NCBI GenBank assembly: GCA_904501965.1
Contig: CAJGCS010000003.1
Location: 1-25,056 of the forward strand
Length of the DNA stretch: 25,056 nucleotides
Direction: 5' to 3'
Source: an uncultured Bacilli bacterium
GTDB lineage: Bacteria; Bacillota_I; Bacilli_A; ML615J-28; CAG-313
Shown: piece after piece, positions 1 to 7,680 of the stretch
Position numbering within the stretch: position 1 is the stretch's first letter
Layout of the letters: each line of letters opens with the position of its first letter
Position numbers and translations under genes: made by a program
The notes under the pieces: model-generated
What the model was told of the DNA's origin: nothing
The model's input: only the letters and a program-made list of their open reading frames with translations
Databases searched by the model: none

Positions 1-283
1 CATAGATAACTGTTTTATCATAAGATGTTCCATTGATTGGTAGAATAGTATATTTAACATTACCAATTCCACATTCAGAAATTAAATAACTACTAACTTT
101 TGTAAAAGCATCAAATAATGTTTGAGCATCAACAAGTTTTGGAAAGGAAAGGATTAAACGATATTCATTCTTAATCTCGTTAACTTTAACATTTTCTAAA
201 GATCCTAAAAATAAATCCTTATTAGTATCATCAACATTTGATAGATTAAGAATATTAATCCATTTTTCGTTTTGTATACTCAT
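1..283 (-). CDS. polC: Probable DNA polymerase III PolC-type, N-terminal fragment (runs off the window)
   Basis: An open frame runs without a stop from an ATG at 283 to the left edge, giving 94 codons. The start has a good AAAGGAG site and lies 16 bases after the stop of the small kinase gene, so it belongs to the same unit. The visible protein starts MSIQNEKWINIL and contains a segment (ENVKVNEIKNEYRLILSF, then a DAQTLFDAFTKVSSYL stretch) that resembles by eye the N-terminal domain of Gram-positive PolC replicative polymerase, which precedes the OB-fold, exonuclease and polymerase domains. None of those diagnostic domains is inside the window, so the name rests on the N-terminal pattern only. 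If right, this is the leading-strand replicase of low-GC Gram-positives. It could instead be another protein with a similar start. Confidence 0.55.
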   Translation of the reverse strand, partial: MSIQNEKWINILNLSNVDDTNKDLFLGSLENVKVNEIKNEYRLILSFPKLVDAQTLFDAFTKVSSYLISECGIGNVKYTILPINGTSYDKTVIY

Positions 284-299
284 ATTTTCTCCTTTCTAT

Positions 300-794
300 T
301 TATATTTCATTCATATCATTATCTTTAACTATAAAGATTTTAGTAAATTTTTCTTCATAAGTAGGTTTAACTAATCGTTCATGATAAGAAAAAACTACTT
401 CAGGGGGTAAATATAGTTCATTTGGATTTTCGTTACGAATTTTAACACGTTCCATACAAATATTAGGATCAGTATCAAAAAAATAACCTATTAACTCAAA
501 AGGTAAATTATCAATTGGATTATTATCAAAATGAGCTAAAACATTAACTAAAAAACGTTCGCGAACTTTAGGCGTAATGTTTGTTGCATCGAAAATAACA
601 TCTTGATTATTTTTAATACATTCAGCACATAAACGATATACTTCAGGCCAAATATTTTCTTCAGGCCAATCAGGATTGGCTTGTCTTACGCGGTCTGTTG
701 ATACAATCATTATATTTTCCTTTTTTGATAATTGATTGGAGAAAGTACTTTTTCCACTTCCTTGAATACCTATCATTAAATGAACTTTAGCCAT
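300..794 (-). CDS. P-loop kinase of the polynucleotide-kinase-like AAA_33 family
   Basis: A 164-residue single-domain protein. A Walker A loop GIQGSGKST lies at residues 9-17 near the N-terminus, followed by STDRVR at 32-37 and a VIFDATNIT segment at 67-74 ending in VRER. The DxTN-type second motif with a following RxR is typical of small kinases related to the kinase domain of T4 polynucleotide kinase and of AAA_33 proteins. These phosphorylate nucleic acid ends or small molecules. The substrate cannot be told from sequence. It starts 7 bases after the ABC-F stop with a GAGGT site and is followed after 16 bases by the polC-like gene, so it is probably co-transcribed with both. No signal peptide or membrane segment, so cytoplasmic. 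Confidence 0.75.
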   Translation of the reverse strand: MAKVHLMIGIQGSGKSTFSNQLSKKENIMIVSTDRVRQANPDWPEENIWPEVYRLCAECIKNNQDVIFDATNITPKVRERFLVNVLAHFDNNPIDNLPFELIGYFFDTDPNICMERVKIRNENPNELYLPPEVVFSYHERLVKPTYEEKFTKIFIVKDNDMNEI

Positions 795-801
795 AAATAC
801 C

Positions 802-2358
802 TCAACTAGTTAATAAATCTTCGATATTGTAAACTTGCGTTGCAAGTTTATCAATAAATTCTTTTTCATGGGAAACAAAAATTACTGTTCCCGGATATTG
901 TTTTAAATATTTTAATAAATCTTCTTTTGCAACTTTATCTAAGTGGTTTGTTGGTTCGTCAAGTATTAAAACATTTGCTTTTTTAAGCATAATTTTGCAA
1001 AGTTTTAATTTAGACTGTTCTCCACCTGACAATGTTTTTATTGGTTGCATTGCTAAAAAGTTAGTTAAACCAACTTTTGCAAGTACATTTCTAATACTTT
1101 TATCATCCATTAAAGGATAAATATTTCTAATTTCTTGCATTGGTGTTAAATCCATATTTTCGAAATTATGTTCTTGTTCAAAATATGCAATTAAAGCATC
1201 ATCAACAAAATTATAGCTTCCAGAAATTGGTTTTAATTCTCCAATAAGTGTTTTTAAAAGGGTTGACTTTCCAATACCATTAAACCCAGTTATCGCAAGT
1301 TTTGTTCCACTTTTAATAAAGAAACTCATTTCTGGTAAAAGTGAAAAATAATATCCAATTTCTAAGTTCTTTACTTCTAAAAACTTTTGCGATGCAATTG
1401 GTTTATAATTAAATGTTAAATGGATATGAACATCACTTGATTTTGGTTTTTCTAAAACTTCTATTTTTTCTAACTTTTTCTCTCTACTTTTTGCCATTTT
1501 TGCAGTTGAAGCTCTAGCTTTGTTTTTATCAATATAGTCTTTTAATGCATTAATTTCTTTAACTTGTTTTTTATATTCATTTTCGTAATTTAATAAAGCT
1601 TGTTCTTTTTTTACTAGATAAGTTTGATAATTACCTTTATATTTTGTAATCTTAGTGTTTTCAATTTCAATAATTACATTAACAACTTCATTTAAAAAAG
1701 TTTGATTGTGAGAAACAATCAAAAAGTTTCCTTTATATTCTTTTAAATATTTAACAAGCCAATCAATATGTATTGTATCTAAAAAGTTAGTTGGTTCATC
1801 TAGAATTAACAAATCTGGTTGTTCTAAAAGAAGTTTTGCAAGGATAACTTTCATCTTTTGACCACCAGATAAATTCCCTAAAAGAGTACTCATTCCATAC
1901 TTTGTAATACCAAGACCACTTGCGATACGAGCGATTTTCGAATCTAACGCATAAAAATCTTTGGCATTTAATTCATCGTTTAGTGCTGAAGTTAGTCTAA
2001 CATATCTGTCAACAAGAACCTCATCACTCGTTTTATTTAATATTTCCAAATATGACTTTAATTCTTTATCTTTTTCATATAAATCTAAGAATGCAAGTTT
2101 TAAATATTCATCAATTGATATTTTTTTATTAATCTTCATGTATTGGTCTAAATAACCTACTTTAATGTTTTTATCAAAATCAATACTTCCAGAGTCAGGG
2201 ATAATATTACCACATAAAATATTAATAAGGGTTGATTTTCCAACACCATTATTACCAATTAAACCAATTTTTTCGTTTGGTAATATTCTAAAATTTGCAT
2301 TATTGAAGATTTTCTTTCTCTCAAAAGATAAACTCAAATTTTCTACATTTAACAACAT
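802..2358 (-). CDS. ABC-F family ATPase (YkpA/YbiT-like), ribosome-associated type
   Basis: A 518-residue protein with two ABC ATPase domains and no membrane segment, the layout of ABC-F proteins. These act on the ribosome rather than in transport. Domain 1 has Walker A GNNGVGKS (35-42), LSGGQ (163-167) and LILDEPTNFLD (DE at 187-188). Domain 2 has GFNGIGKS (358-365), LSGGE (443-447) and LILDEPTNHLD (467-468). Both catalytic glutamates are present. The basic inter-domain linker at about 250-305 (AKMAKSREKKLEKIE) resembles that of YkpA/YbiT. Start ATG has an AAGGTGA site. Stop is TGA, the only one in the window. It heads a unit with the small kinase and the polC-like gene and has a consensus promoter just upstream. 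A resistance role cannot be excluded, but nothing points to it. Confidence 0.9.
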   Translation of the reverse strand: MLLNVENLSLSFERKKIFNNANFRILPNEKIGLIGNNGVGKSTLINILCGNIIPDSGSIDFDKNIKVGYLDQYMKINKKISIDEYLKLAFLDLYEKDKELKSYLEILNKTSDEVLVDRYVRLTSALNDELNAKDFYALDSKIARIASGLGITKYGMSTLLGNLSGGQKMKVILAKLLLEQPDLLILDEPTNFLDTIHIDWLVKYLKEYKGNFLIVSHNQTFLNEVVNVIIEIENTKITKYKGNYQTYLVKKEQALLNYENEYKKQVKEINALKDYIDKNKARASTAKMAKSREKKLEKIEVLEKPKSSDVHIHLTFNYKPIASQKFLEVKNLEIGYYFSLLPEMSFFIKSGTKLAITGFNGIGKSTLLKTLIGELKPISGSYNFVDDALIAYFEQEHNFENMDLTPMQEIRNIYPLMDDKSIRNVLAKVGLTNFLAMQPIKTLSGGEQSKLKLCKIMLKKANVLILDEPTNHLDKVAKEDLLKYLKQYPGTVIFVSHEKEFIDKLATQVYNIEDLLTS

Positions 2359-2380
2359 GTTTTCACCTTTTTGTCTTATT

Positions 2381-2409
2381 ATTATACCATTTAAAAAGTT
2401 TATTGTAAA
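2381..2409 (-). promoter_or_regulatory. Sigma-A-type promoter for the ABC-F unit
   Basis: On the minus strand TTTACA (2409-2404) and TATAAT (2386-2381) are separated by exactly 17 bases, ending 22 bases before the ABC-F start codon and after the htrA terminator. Confidence 0.8.
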
Positions 2410-2424
2410 GGAACAAGATACAAA

Positions 2425-2458
2425 AAAATAAAGAACGAAAAATAGTTTTTTCGTTCTT
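2425..2458 (-). terminator. Intrinsic terminator after htrA
   Basis: Perfect 12-bp stem, AAGAACGAAAAA (2431-2442) against 2447-2458, with a 4-base loop. On the minus strand it is followed by TATTTTTTTG. It sits 23 bases after the htrA stop. The plus side also carries a T-rich flank, but no plus-strand gene ends here. Confidence 0.85.
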
Positions 2459-2481
2459 CTTTTTATATTAAATTTATACTT

Positions 2482-3747
2482 TTATTTTTCGGCAGCTTTT
2501 AAAATAGCTGTTGTTGTTGCGATAGAGTTTGTACTTCTATCGTAATATTTAATAGTAATTTCTTCACCAATTGTATAATCAACTAAACTATTTAATTTAG
2601 CAGCTATAACATTAAATGCTGTAATCTTTTCACCATTAAATTCTAAAATAATATCATCTTTTCCAATACCTGTATTAGATAAACTATATCCAGGAAGAAC
2701 ATCTTCAGTTACATATAAACCATATGGTTTTTCTCCTAAATAAATTTCAGTAGGAATTGTTTTTAGATTATTTGCGAAAATCACTGCAGGTGTTAAATCT
2801 CTTACTTCAATTGTAGTAATACCTAATCTAGGTCTAACAATATCAATATTTTTTTCGATATGATCAATAATAACAGTTTGAACAACATTTGAAGGAATTG
2901 CAAATCCCATATTATCTGTATCAATACCATTTACTGATAATAATTTTAAACGGTTAATTCCTAGTAATTTACCATCAATTGTAAATAATCCACCACCTGA
3001 ATTACCAGAATTGATAGCAGCATCATGTTGAATATAAACACCTAAGAAATCATTAACGCCATCTTCATCTAAGTCTTCGTTATAATATCTTACTGGACCA
3101 CTTACAACACCAAATGTTGTCGAATTAAAATATTCAAGCCCTCTAGGGTTACCAATAGCAATTACAATATCACCACGTTCAATATCATCAGAATCTGCGA
3201 ATTCAACAGGATCAATGTATGTTGTATGTTCAAAAGTTAATAAAGCAAGGTCTACTTTTTCATCATATCCAATAAGAGTAGCCTTAATATCTACATCTTC
3301 ATATCCATAATAAACATAATAAGTAAGCATCGCTTTACCAGTTGTATCTTCATTTTCAATTACATGATGGTTAGTAATTACATAGTATTTGAAACCAGAA
3401 TTATTTGGAAGTTGTTCGCGTTTATAAATAACACCACTACCAACTGAAATATCATCTTCAGAAGGGAATTTTTTTCCATTTATTTCTACTTCTGTTAATT
3501 CTTTTGTTCTAATTCCAACACAAGCACTTTCAACTGATTTAACTGTTTCAGAAATAGTATTTTGAAAATCAGTTATTGTTATATCTTCGTACTCTACTAC
3601 TTTGTTAGTTACTTCATTATTAACATTTACATTAATATTTGCATTACCACATGTACAATCAGTTGTAGTTACAGCTTCACATGATACAAGAAAAATACAA
3701 ATTAATGCAAAAATTAAAGTTTTTCCTAATCTTTTAATGTTAAACAT
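2482..3747 (-). CDS. htrA: HtrA/DegP-like surface-anchored serine protease with PDZ domain
   Basis: Trypsin-fold protease of 421 residues. The frame could start further upstream, but the ATG at 3747 has a TAAGGAG site and begins a classic lipoprotein signal (basic start, hydrophobic core, lipobox LVSC with Cys23). Catalytic residues are His128 (TNHHVI), Asp166 (KVDLALL) and Ser250 (GNSGGG), all intact. A single PDZ-like domain occupies about 315-410. Members degrade or refold misfolded exported proteins at the cell surface. Most Firmicute HtrA proteins use a transmembrane anchor; here the anchor appears to be lipid. A loop at about 226-234 (DLDEDGVND) looks like a DxDxDG calcium-binding loop placed just before the active-site Ser. 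It follows a response regulator and sensor kinase on the same strand, which suggests control by that pair. Confidence 0.93.
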   Translation of the reverse strand: MFNIKRLGKTLIFALICIFLVSCEAVTTTDCTCGNANINVNVNNEVTNKVVEYEDITITDFQNTISETVKSVESACVGIRTKELTEVEINGKKFPSEDDISVGSGVIYKREQLPNNSGFKYYVITNHHVIENEDTTGKAMLTYYVYYGYEDVDIKATLIGYDEKVDLALLTFEHTTYIDPVEFADSDDIERGDIVIAIGNPRGLEYFNSTTFGVVSGPVRYYNEDLDEDGVNDFLGVYIQHDAAINSGNSGGGLFTIDGKLLGINRLKLLSVNGIDTDNMGFAIPSNVVQTVIIDHIEKNIDIVRPRLGITTIEVRDLTPAVIFANNLKTIPTEIYLGEKPYGLYVTEDVLPGYSLSNTGIGKDDIILEFNGEKITAFNVIAAKLNSLVDYTIGEEITIKYYDRSTNSIATTTAILKAAEK

Positions 3748-3769
3748 AGTTATCTCCTTATAAATAAAA

Positions 3770-3807
3770 AATGCGTTGTACATATTGAGGGCAGAATACA
3801 ACGCATT
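3770..3807 (-). promoter_or_regulatory. Hairpin with T-tract in the htrA leader (terminator or attenuator)
   Basis: Inverted repeat with 11-bp perfect arms, AATGCGTTGTA (3770-3780) and its complement (3797-3807), and a 16-base loop. On the minus strand it is followed by TTTTTATTTAT and then the htrA ribosome site 18 bases further on. It lies downstream of the likely htrA -10 box, so it would be within the htrA leader RNA. It may equally end transcription from the sensor kinase gene. Confidence 0.65.
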
Positions 3808-3827
3808 ACCACTATAAGTGTACTTGT

Positions 3828-3833
3828 ATTATA
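3828..3833 (-). promoter_or_regulatory. Likely -10 box of the htrA promoter
   Basis: TATAAT on the minus strand between the sensor kinase stop and htrA. The hexamer 17 bases upstream (AAGAAA, 3856-3851) is a poor -35, as expected of an activator-dependent promoter. A direct repeat lies immediately upstream. Confidence 0.55.
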
Positions 3834-3860
3834 CCTCTCATATATTAAATTTTCTTAACT

Positions 3861-3881
3861 AAATTATAAACAAATTATAAA
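3861..3881 (-). repeat. Tandem direct repeat upstream of htrA, candidate response-regulator site
   Basis: AAATTATAAA occurs at 3861-3870 and again at 3872-3881, an 11-bp period. It ends one base before the sensor kinase stop codon and lies at roughly -40 to -60 relative to the start expected from the -10 box at 3833. Direct repeats of about one helical turn are the usual target form of OmpR-family regulators. The AT-rich content means chance cannot be excluded. Confidence 0.5.
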
Positions 3882-5354
3882 TTATTTTATCGGCATTTCA
3901 AAATAGAATGTACTGCCTACATTTTCAACAGAATCTACACCATAATTAAAGCCATGGTACTCAAGTATTTCTTTAATAATTGATAGCCCAAGGCCTGTTC
4001 CTTGAGTAGAACGTTGTAATCCTTTATCAACGCGATAGTATCTTTGCCAAATAAATTCAAGATGTTCTTTCTTAATTCCAATACCATAGTCTTTTACTTT
4101 AACAATGTAATTAATATCATTTTTTTCTAAAATAACATCTACTATCTTTTTATCACCACTATAGTTGATTGCATTAGAAATGAAGTTATAAATTACTTGT
4201 TCTATTTTGCTTTTATCAGCTTCAACATAAGCTTCTTGAACACAAGTAAGCAAGTTAATTTGAACATTTGTTGATTCAAAGAATTTATTTTGTCTTTCAA
4301 CAATTGCTTCAAGAAGTTCTTTTAAATTAAATCTTATAAGTTTTAACTCTTCTGTTCTTGATTGAATTCTTGATAAACTAAGTAAATCATTTACAAGAGC
4401 ACTAAGGCGTTTTGTCTCATCTACAATTATCTGAATATTTTCATCTGTAATTTCTTCAGGCATATCTTTCATCATTTCTGCATATCCAGAAATTAAAGTA
4501 AGTGGCGTTCTTAGGTCATGAGAAACATTAGCTATTAACTCTTTTTGAAGAGTTTCTGTTTTCTTTAGTTCTTCTATTGTATGATTCAAAGTATTATTTA
4601 ATTCAGTTATTTCTAAATAACCTTTACCTTTAAACTCAATATCAAGATTACCTTTTGCCATTAATTGAGCAGATTTATTAATAGATATAATTGGCTTTGA
4701 AATAGTTCTTGACATTAAAATCGCAACAATAATTGCAAGTATAATTATAATAATTGAAATGTAAAGTATTTGGTATTTCATTGCACTTACAGCTGGTTCT
4801 ACCGGAGTAAGACGTGAATCGACAATAACCATATATGAACTATCTAAGAAAGTTCCACATATTAAATAATCTCTTTCTTGTGCTCTACTATCTTTAACTA
4901 CCATTGTTTGAAACATTGGGTCAGAATTATCTTTAAAAATTATATAGAAAAAATCTTCGTCAACATTTCTTGCTTTGTCCCAAATTTCGCCAATTTCTTC
5001 AGTCAATTCTATATTTGAACCACCACTATCTGGTCCAAAAATTTTAACAATATTATTTTCACCTTTTTCATAGATGTAAATAGAGGCTTCATTATCTTTT
5101 GATATTTCATTAAGTTTATTACTTAATAAGGTTGAAATTGTAATCTTTCCATCTTCTTTTTGTTTAGATATTTCATTTGTTACATCAAGAGTTAAATTAT
5201 TAATTTCATTTGTTTTAATTGCACGATAAAAATCATCTAGTAAAGTTATTTGGAATACTGCAAATAGCAAAACGATTGCACCTGCAAATATGATAATATA
5301 AAAGAATAGTTTCCACTTTAAACTTATCTTATCTTTTTTCAAAGCGATATCCAA
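3882..5354 (-). CDS. Membrane sensor histidine kinase
   Basis: About 490 residues. Transmembrane helix at 13-36, an extracellular sensor region at about 37-193 with no family I recognise, second helix at about 194-215, HAMP at about 216-270, HisKA with phospho-acceptor His279 (NVSHDLRTPL), and an HATPase domain with N-box (N390/N394), G1 DYGIG (422-426), F-box (434-440) and G2 GTGLGL (452-457). All catalytic motifs are intact. The only early starts are TTG: one at 5354, which overlaps the regulator gene by 26 bases and touches an AGAAGGG site, or one at 5342, better spaced from the same site. Overlap with the upstream regulator suggests translational coupling. The signal is probably cell-envelope stress, inferred only from the adjacent htrA. 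Confidence 0.93.
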   Translation of the reverse strand: MDIALKKDKISLKWKLFFYIIIFAGAIVLLFAVFQITLLDDFYRAIKTNEINNLTLDVTNEISKQKEDGKITISTLLSNKLNEISKDNEASIYIYEKGENNIVKIFGPDSGGSNIELTEEIGEIWDKARNVDEDFFYIIFKDNSDPMFQTMVVKDSRAQERDYLICGTFLDSSYMVIVDSRLTPVEPAVSAMKYQILYISIIIIILAIIVAILMSRTISKPIISINKSAQLMAKGNLDIEFKGKGYLEITELNNTLNHTIEELKKTETLQKELIANVSHDLRTPLTLISGYAEMMKDMPEEITDENIQIIVDETKRLSALVNDLLSLSRIQSRTEELKLIRFNLKELLEAIVERQNKFFESTNVQINLLTCVQEAYVEADKSKIEQVIYNFISNAINYSGDKKIVDVILEKNDINYIVKVKDYGIGIKKEHLEFIWQRYYRVDKGLQRSTQGTGLGLSIIKEILEYHGFNYGVDSVENVGSTFYFEMPIK

Positions 5355-6012
5355 CCCTTCTTATTGTAATAATGTTATCAGCATATTCTCCAATCTTTTT
5401 TCTCATTGATTTGATATGAGTATCTAGCGTACGTTCATTAGTATGGTCATTTGATCCCCATATTTTTTCTAGGATTGATTCTCTTTTTAATGCTACATTC
5501 ATGTTTTCCATTAAGTAAACAAGTAGTTCATATTCTTTTAATGTTAAATCAATTTTGTTTTTGTTAACGTAAACACTATGTTCTGATAAATTTATTATAA
5601 GACCATTATATTCAAGTATTCTCTTAGTCTCTTCAACCTGATTTTGTTTATTTGAATAACGATTTAAAATAGCACTAATACGCATCATTAATTCTTTTGG
5701 AGAAAATGGTTTAGTTACATAATCATCAATACCAAGATCAAAACCATAAAGTTTATCATATTCTTCACTTCTAGCTGAAAGTAAGATAACCGGAATTGAA
5801 GTAAACTTTCTAATTTCCTTTACCGCAGTAAAACCATCAATTTCTGGCATCATAATATCCATTACAATTAAATCAAAAGCTTCTTTTTTTGCAAGTTCAA
5901 TTGCTTCTTTGCCATTATATGCTTCTTTTGTCTCATATTTTGAAAAATGAGCATATTTTTTTATAAGTTCTATAATTTGAATTTCATCGTCAACAATTAA
6001 TAATTTAGCCAT
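5329..6012 (-). CDS. OmpR/PhoB-family response regulator
   Basis: Protein of 227 residues. The receiver domain (1-115) has the acidic pair D8/D9, phospho-acceptor Asp52 (IVMDIMMP), a Ser at the conserved Thr/Ser switch position (S79, ILLSAR) and Lys101 (VTKPFSP). The C-terminal winged-helix DNA-binding domain (about 130-227) ends with the usual RTLDTHIKSMRKKI and RRVGYRF segments. The start ATG has a strong AGGAGG site 9 bases upstream. It is the first gene of a unit with the overlapping sensor kinase; htrA follows. Which two-component family it belongs to (Wal-, Css- or Cia-like) cannot be decided by eye. The htrA neighbour is reminiscent of CssRS in Bacillus and CiaRH in streptococci, both of which control htrA. 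Confidence 0.93.
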   Translation of the reverse strand: MAKLLIVDDEIQIIELIKKYAHFSKYETKEAYNGKEAIELAKKEAFDLIVMDIMMPEIDGFTAVKEIRKFTSIPVILLSARSEEYDKLYGFDLGIDDYVTKPFSPKELMMRISAILNRYSNKQNQVEETKRILEYNGLIINLSEHSVYVNKNKIDLTLKEYELLVYLMENMNVALKRESILEKIWGSNDHTNERTLDTHIKSMRKKIGEYADNIITIRRVGYRFEKR

Positions 6013-6042
6013 TAATAATAGCCTCCTATTATCTTTTGTTAT

Positions 6043-6051
6043 ATTATATCA
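6043..6051 (-). promoter_or_regulatory. Extended -10 promoter element of the two-component operon
   Basis: TGATATAAT on the minus strand (TG-n-TATAAT), 31 bases before the regulator start codon. No convincing -35 is visible, but an extended -10 can stand in for it. Confidence 0.55.
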
Positions 6052-6098
6052 TAATTGTAAAATAAAAACCTTATTTTTAATTAAAATTATGTTATTGT

Positions 6099-6127
6099 TT
6101 GATTTTTTTAAGGATAAATAGTATAAT
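6099..6127 (+). promoter_or_regulatory. Sigma-A-type promoter of the MATE gene
   Basis: TTGATT (6099-6104) and TATAAT (6122-6127) with a 17-base spacer, followed by a GGAGG site and the MATE start. It is divergent from the two-component promoter, with the two -10 boxes 73 bases apart. Confidence 0.7.
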
Positions 6128-6153
6128 ATTCAAGTGTTATTTTGGAGGTATAT

Positions 6154-7596
6154 ATGGATAATAGTACAAAACTTGGAAAAACCCCAATCCTAAAGCTAAT
6201 GGCAATAATGTCAATTCCTGCAATGTTTTCTATGCTTGTACAAGCACTTTATAACATTGTTGATAGTTTCTTTGTAGGAATGATTTCAGAAACCAACAAT
6301 GAAATAACAGCACTTAACTATGCTTTTCCTTTACAAATGATTTTCTTTGCGATTGCTCTTGGAATTGGGATCGGAACAAATTCATTAATTTCAAGAAAGC
6401 TTGGAGAAAACAATCAAAAAGAGGCATCTAAAGTTGCTCAAACTGGTTTATTGCTTGGTGTTTGTGCAATTGTTATAACAGCTTTATCTAGTTTATTCTT
6501 ACCTAAATTATTTATGATGATTTATAAGGATGAATCTGATACTATTAAAAATTTATCTATTGACTATCTAACAATTGCAATGGGATTTAGCTTCGGGATG
6601 TTTGTAGAAACAATATTTAATAAAATCTTACAAAGTACAGGAAACATGAAAGTTCCTATGTTTAGTCAACTTATTGGTGCTATTACAAACATTATTTTAG
6701 ACCCTATCTTTATCTTTAAAACAGGTACAACTTATGCAACACCATTCGGTTTTGATTTTAATATGCCATTTGGTTTCGGCCTTGGTGTAAAAGGTGCCGC
6801 AATAGCTACTATAATAGGTCAAATAATTGCAGGTATATTTGTATTATGTATTGCACTTTTCAAAAAACAATCTGTTTCATTTAATTTTAAAGGCTTTAAA
6901 CTATCATTTAATGTAATTAAACAAATCGTAAGCGTTGGTATAGCTGTAACAATTGTTAATAGTATTAACTCTATTTCAACAATGATTTTAAACAAAATCT
7001 TCGAAAATGTTAAAATTCAAATCGGAGACGAGTTAAAGAATGTTGGAGCAACCGTACTTGGAACTTACTTTAAACTTCAATCATTTATTTTTATGCCAAT
7101 CTTTGGTATGAACCAAGGAGTTATGCCAATTCTTGGATATAACTATGGTGCAAAAAAGGCAAAACGTTTCAATCAAACATTTATTTATGCATTAATATTT
7201 GCACTTATTATCATGATAGTTGGACTTCTTCTTTTCCAATTTGCGCCAAAACAACTTCTAAGCATTTTATTAAGTGGCGAAGAAGTATCAAGAGGTGTAT
7301 GGGCACTAAGAATCATTTCTCTTAGTTTCTTTGCAGCTGCTGGAAATATTATTGTATCTTCTTTATTCCAAGCAATCGGACATGGATTTAAATCAGCTGC
7401 TCTTAATCTTTTAAGACAAGCATTTATCTTAATTCCTCTTGCTCTTGTAATTTCTTTAGTTTTTAAAGAGCTAAATTATGTTTGGATTGCATTCCCAATT
7501 GCAGAATGGTTAAGCTTATTAATATTCTCATTTATTACAATAAGAACTATTATAAAATTAAATAAAGAGATGAATAAAAAAGAGATTGTCATTTAA
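6154..7596 (+). CDS. MATE-family multidrug/toxin efflux transporter
   Basis: A 480-residue polytopic membrane protein with about 12 hydrophobic segments and no soluble domain, matching the size of MATE exporters. The opening (LGKTPILKLMAIMSIPAMFSM followed by QALYNIVDSFFVG) and the central FIFMPIFGMNQGVMPILGYNYGA segment are MATE hallmarks and show the two repeated halves. Members export cationic drugs or metabolites in exchange for Na+ or H+; the substrate here is not predictable. The frame extends to a TTG at 6142, but that codon is part of the GGAGG ribosome site. The ATG at 6154, with about 6 bases of spacing, is the better start. It stands alone with its own promoter and terminator. Confidence 0.92.
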   Translation: MDNSTKLGKTPILKLMAIMSIPAMFSMLVQALYNIVDSFFVGMISETNNEITALNYAFPLQMIFFAIALGIGIGTNSLISRKLGENNQKEASKVAQTGLLLGVCAIVITALSSLFLPKLFMMIYKDESDTIKNLSIDYLTIAMGFSFGMFVETIFNKILQSTGNMKVPMFSQLIGAITNIILDPIFIFKTGTTYATPFGFDFNMPFGFGLGVKGAAIATIIGQIIAGIFVLCIALFKKQSVSFNFKGFKLSFNVIKQIVSVGIAVTIVNSINSISTMILNKIFENVKIQIGDELKNVGATVLGTYFKLQSFIFMPIFGMNQGVMPILGYNYGAKKAKRFNQTFIYALIFALIIMIVGLLLFQFAPKQLLSILLSGEEVSRGVWALRIISLSFFAAAGNIIVSSLFQAIGHGFKSAALNLLRQAFILIPLALVISLVFKELNYVWIAFPIAEWLSLLIFSFITIRTIIKLNKEMNKKEIVI

Positions 7597-7598
7597 AT

Positions 7599-7628
7599 AA
7601 AAGCTGTTTTATAAACAGCTTTTTATTT
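7599..7628 (+). terminator. Intrinsic terminator after the MATE gene
   Basis: An 11-bp stem, AAAAGCTGTTT (7599-7609) with 7613-7623, a 3-base loop and then T-rich sequence, directly after the MATE stop. The T-tract runs into the -35 of the rarA promoter. Confidence 0.85.
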
Positions 7629-7656
7629 TGCATTAATTTTAAAATAATGATATAAT
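7628..7656 (+). promoter_or_regulatory. Sigma-A-type promoter of rarA
   Basis: TTGCAT (7628-7633) and TATAAT (7651-7656), 17-base spacer, with TG one base before the -10 (extended form). A GGAGG site follows, 10 bases before the ATG at 7681. Confidence 0.78.
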
Positions 7657-7680
7657 AAATTAGTTATAAAGGAGGTATTT

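Noticed and set aside
802..2358. UGA read as tryptophan (Mollicute code), suggested by the low GC
   Set aside because: About two dozen full-length genes contain no in-frame TGA and use TGG for tryptophan, which would not be expected under that code.
1961..2431. Plus-strand open frames of 64 and 88 codons opposite the ABC-F gene
   Set aside because: They are antisense to a clear ABC-F gene, have no ribosome site and show the hydrophobic composition typical of the reverse strand of AT-rich genes.
3747..3801. Longer htrA start at 3801
   Set aside because: It would put 18 residues before a proper lipoprotein signal and would run through the leader hairpin; the ATG at 3747 has the ribosome site.
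6142..6153. TTG start for the MATE gene at 6142
   Set aside because: The TTG is part of the GGAGG ribosome site of the ATG at 6154.
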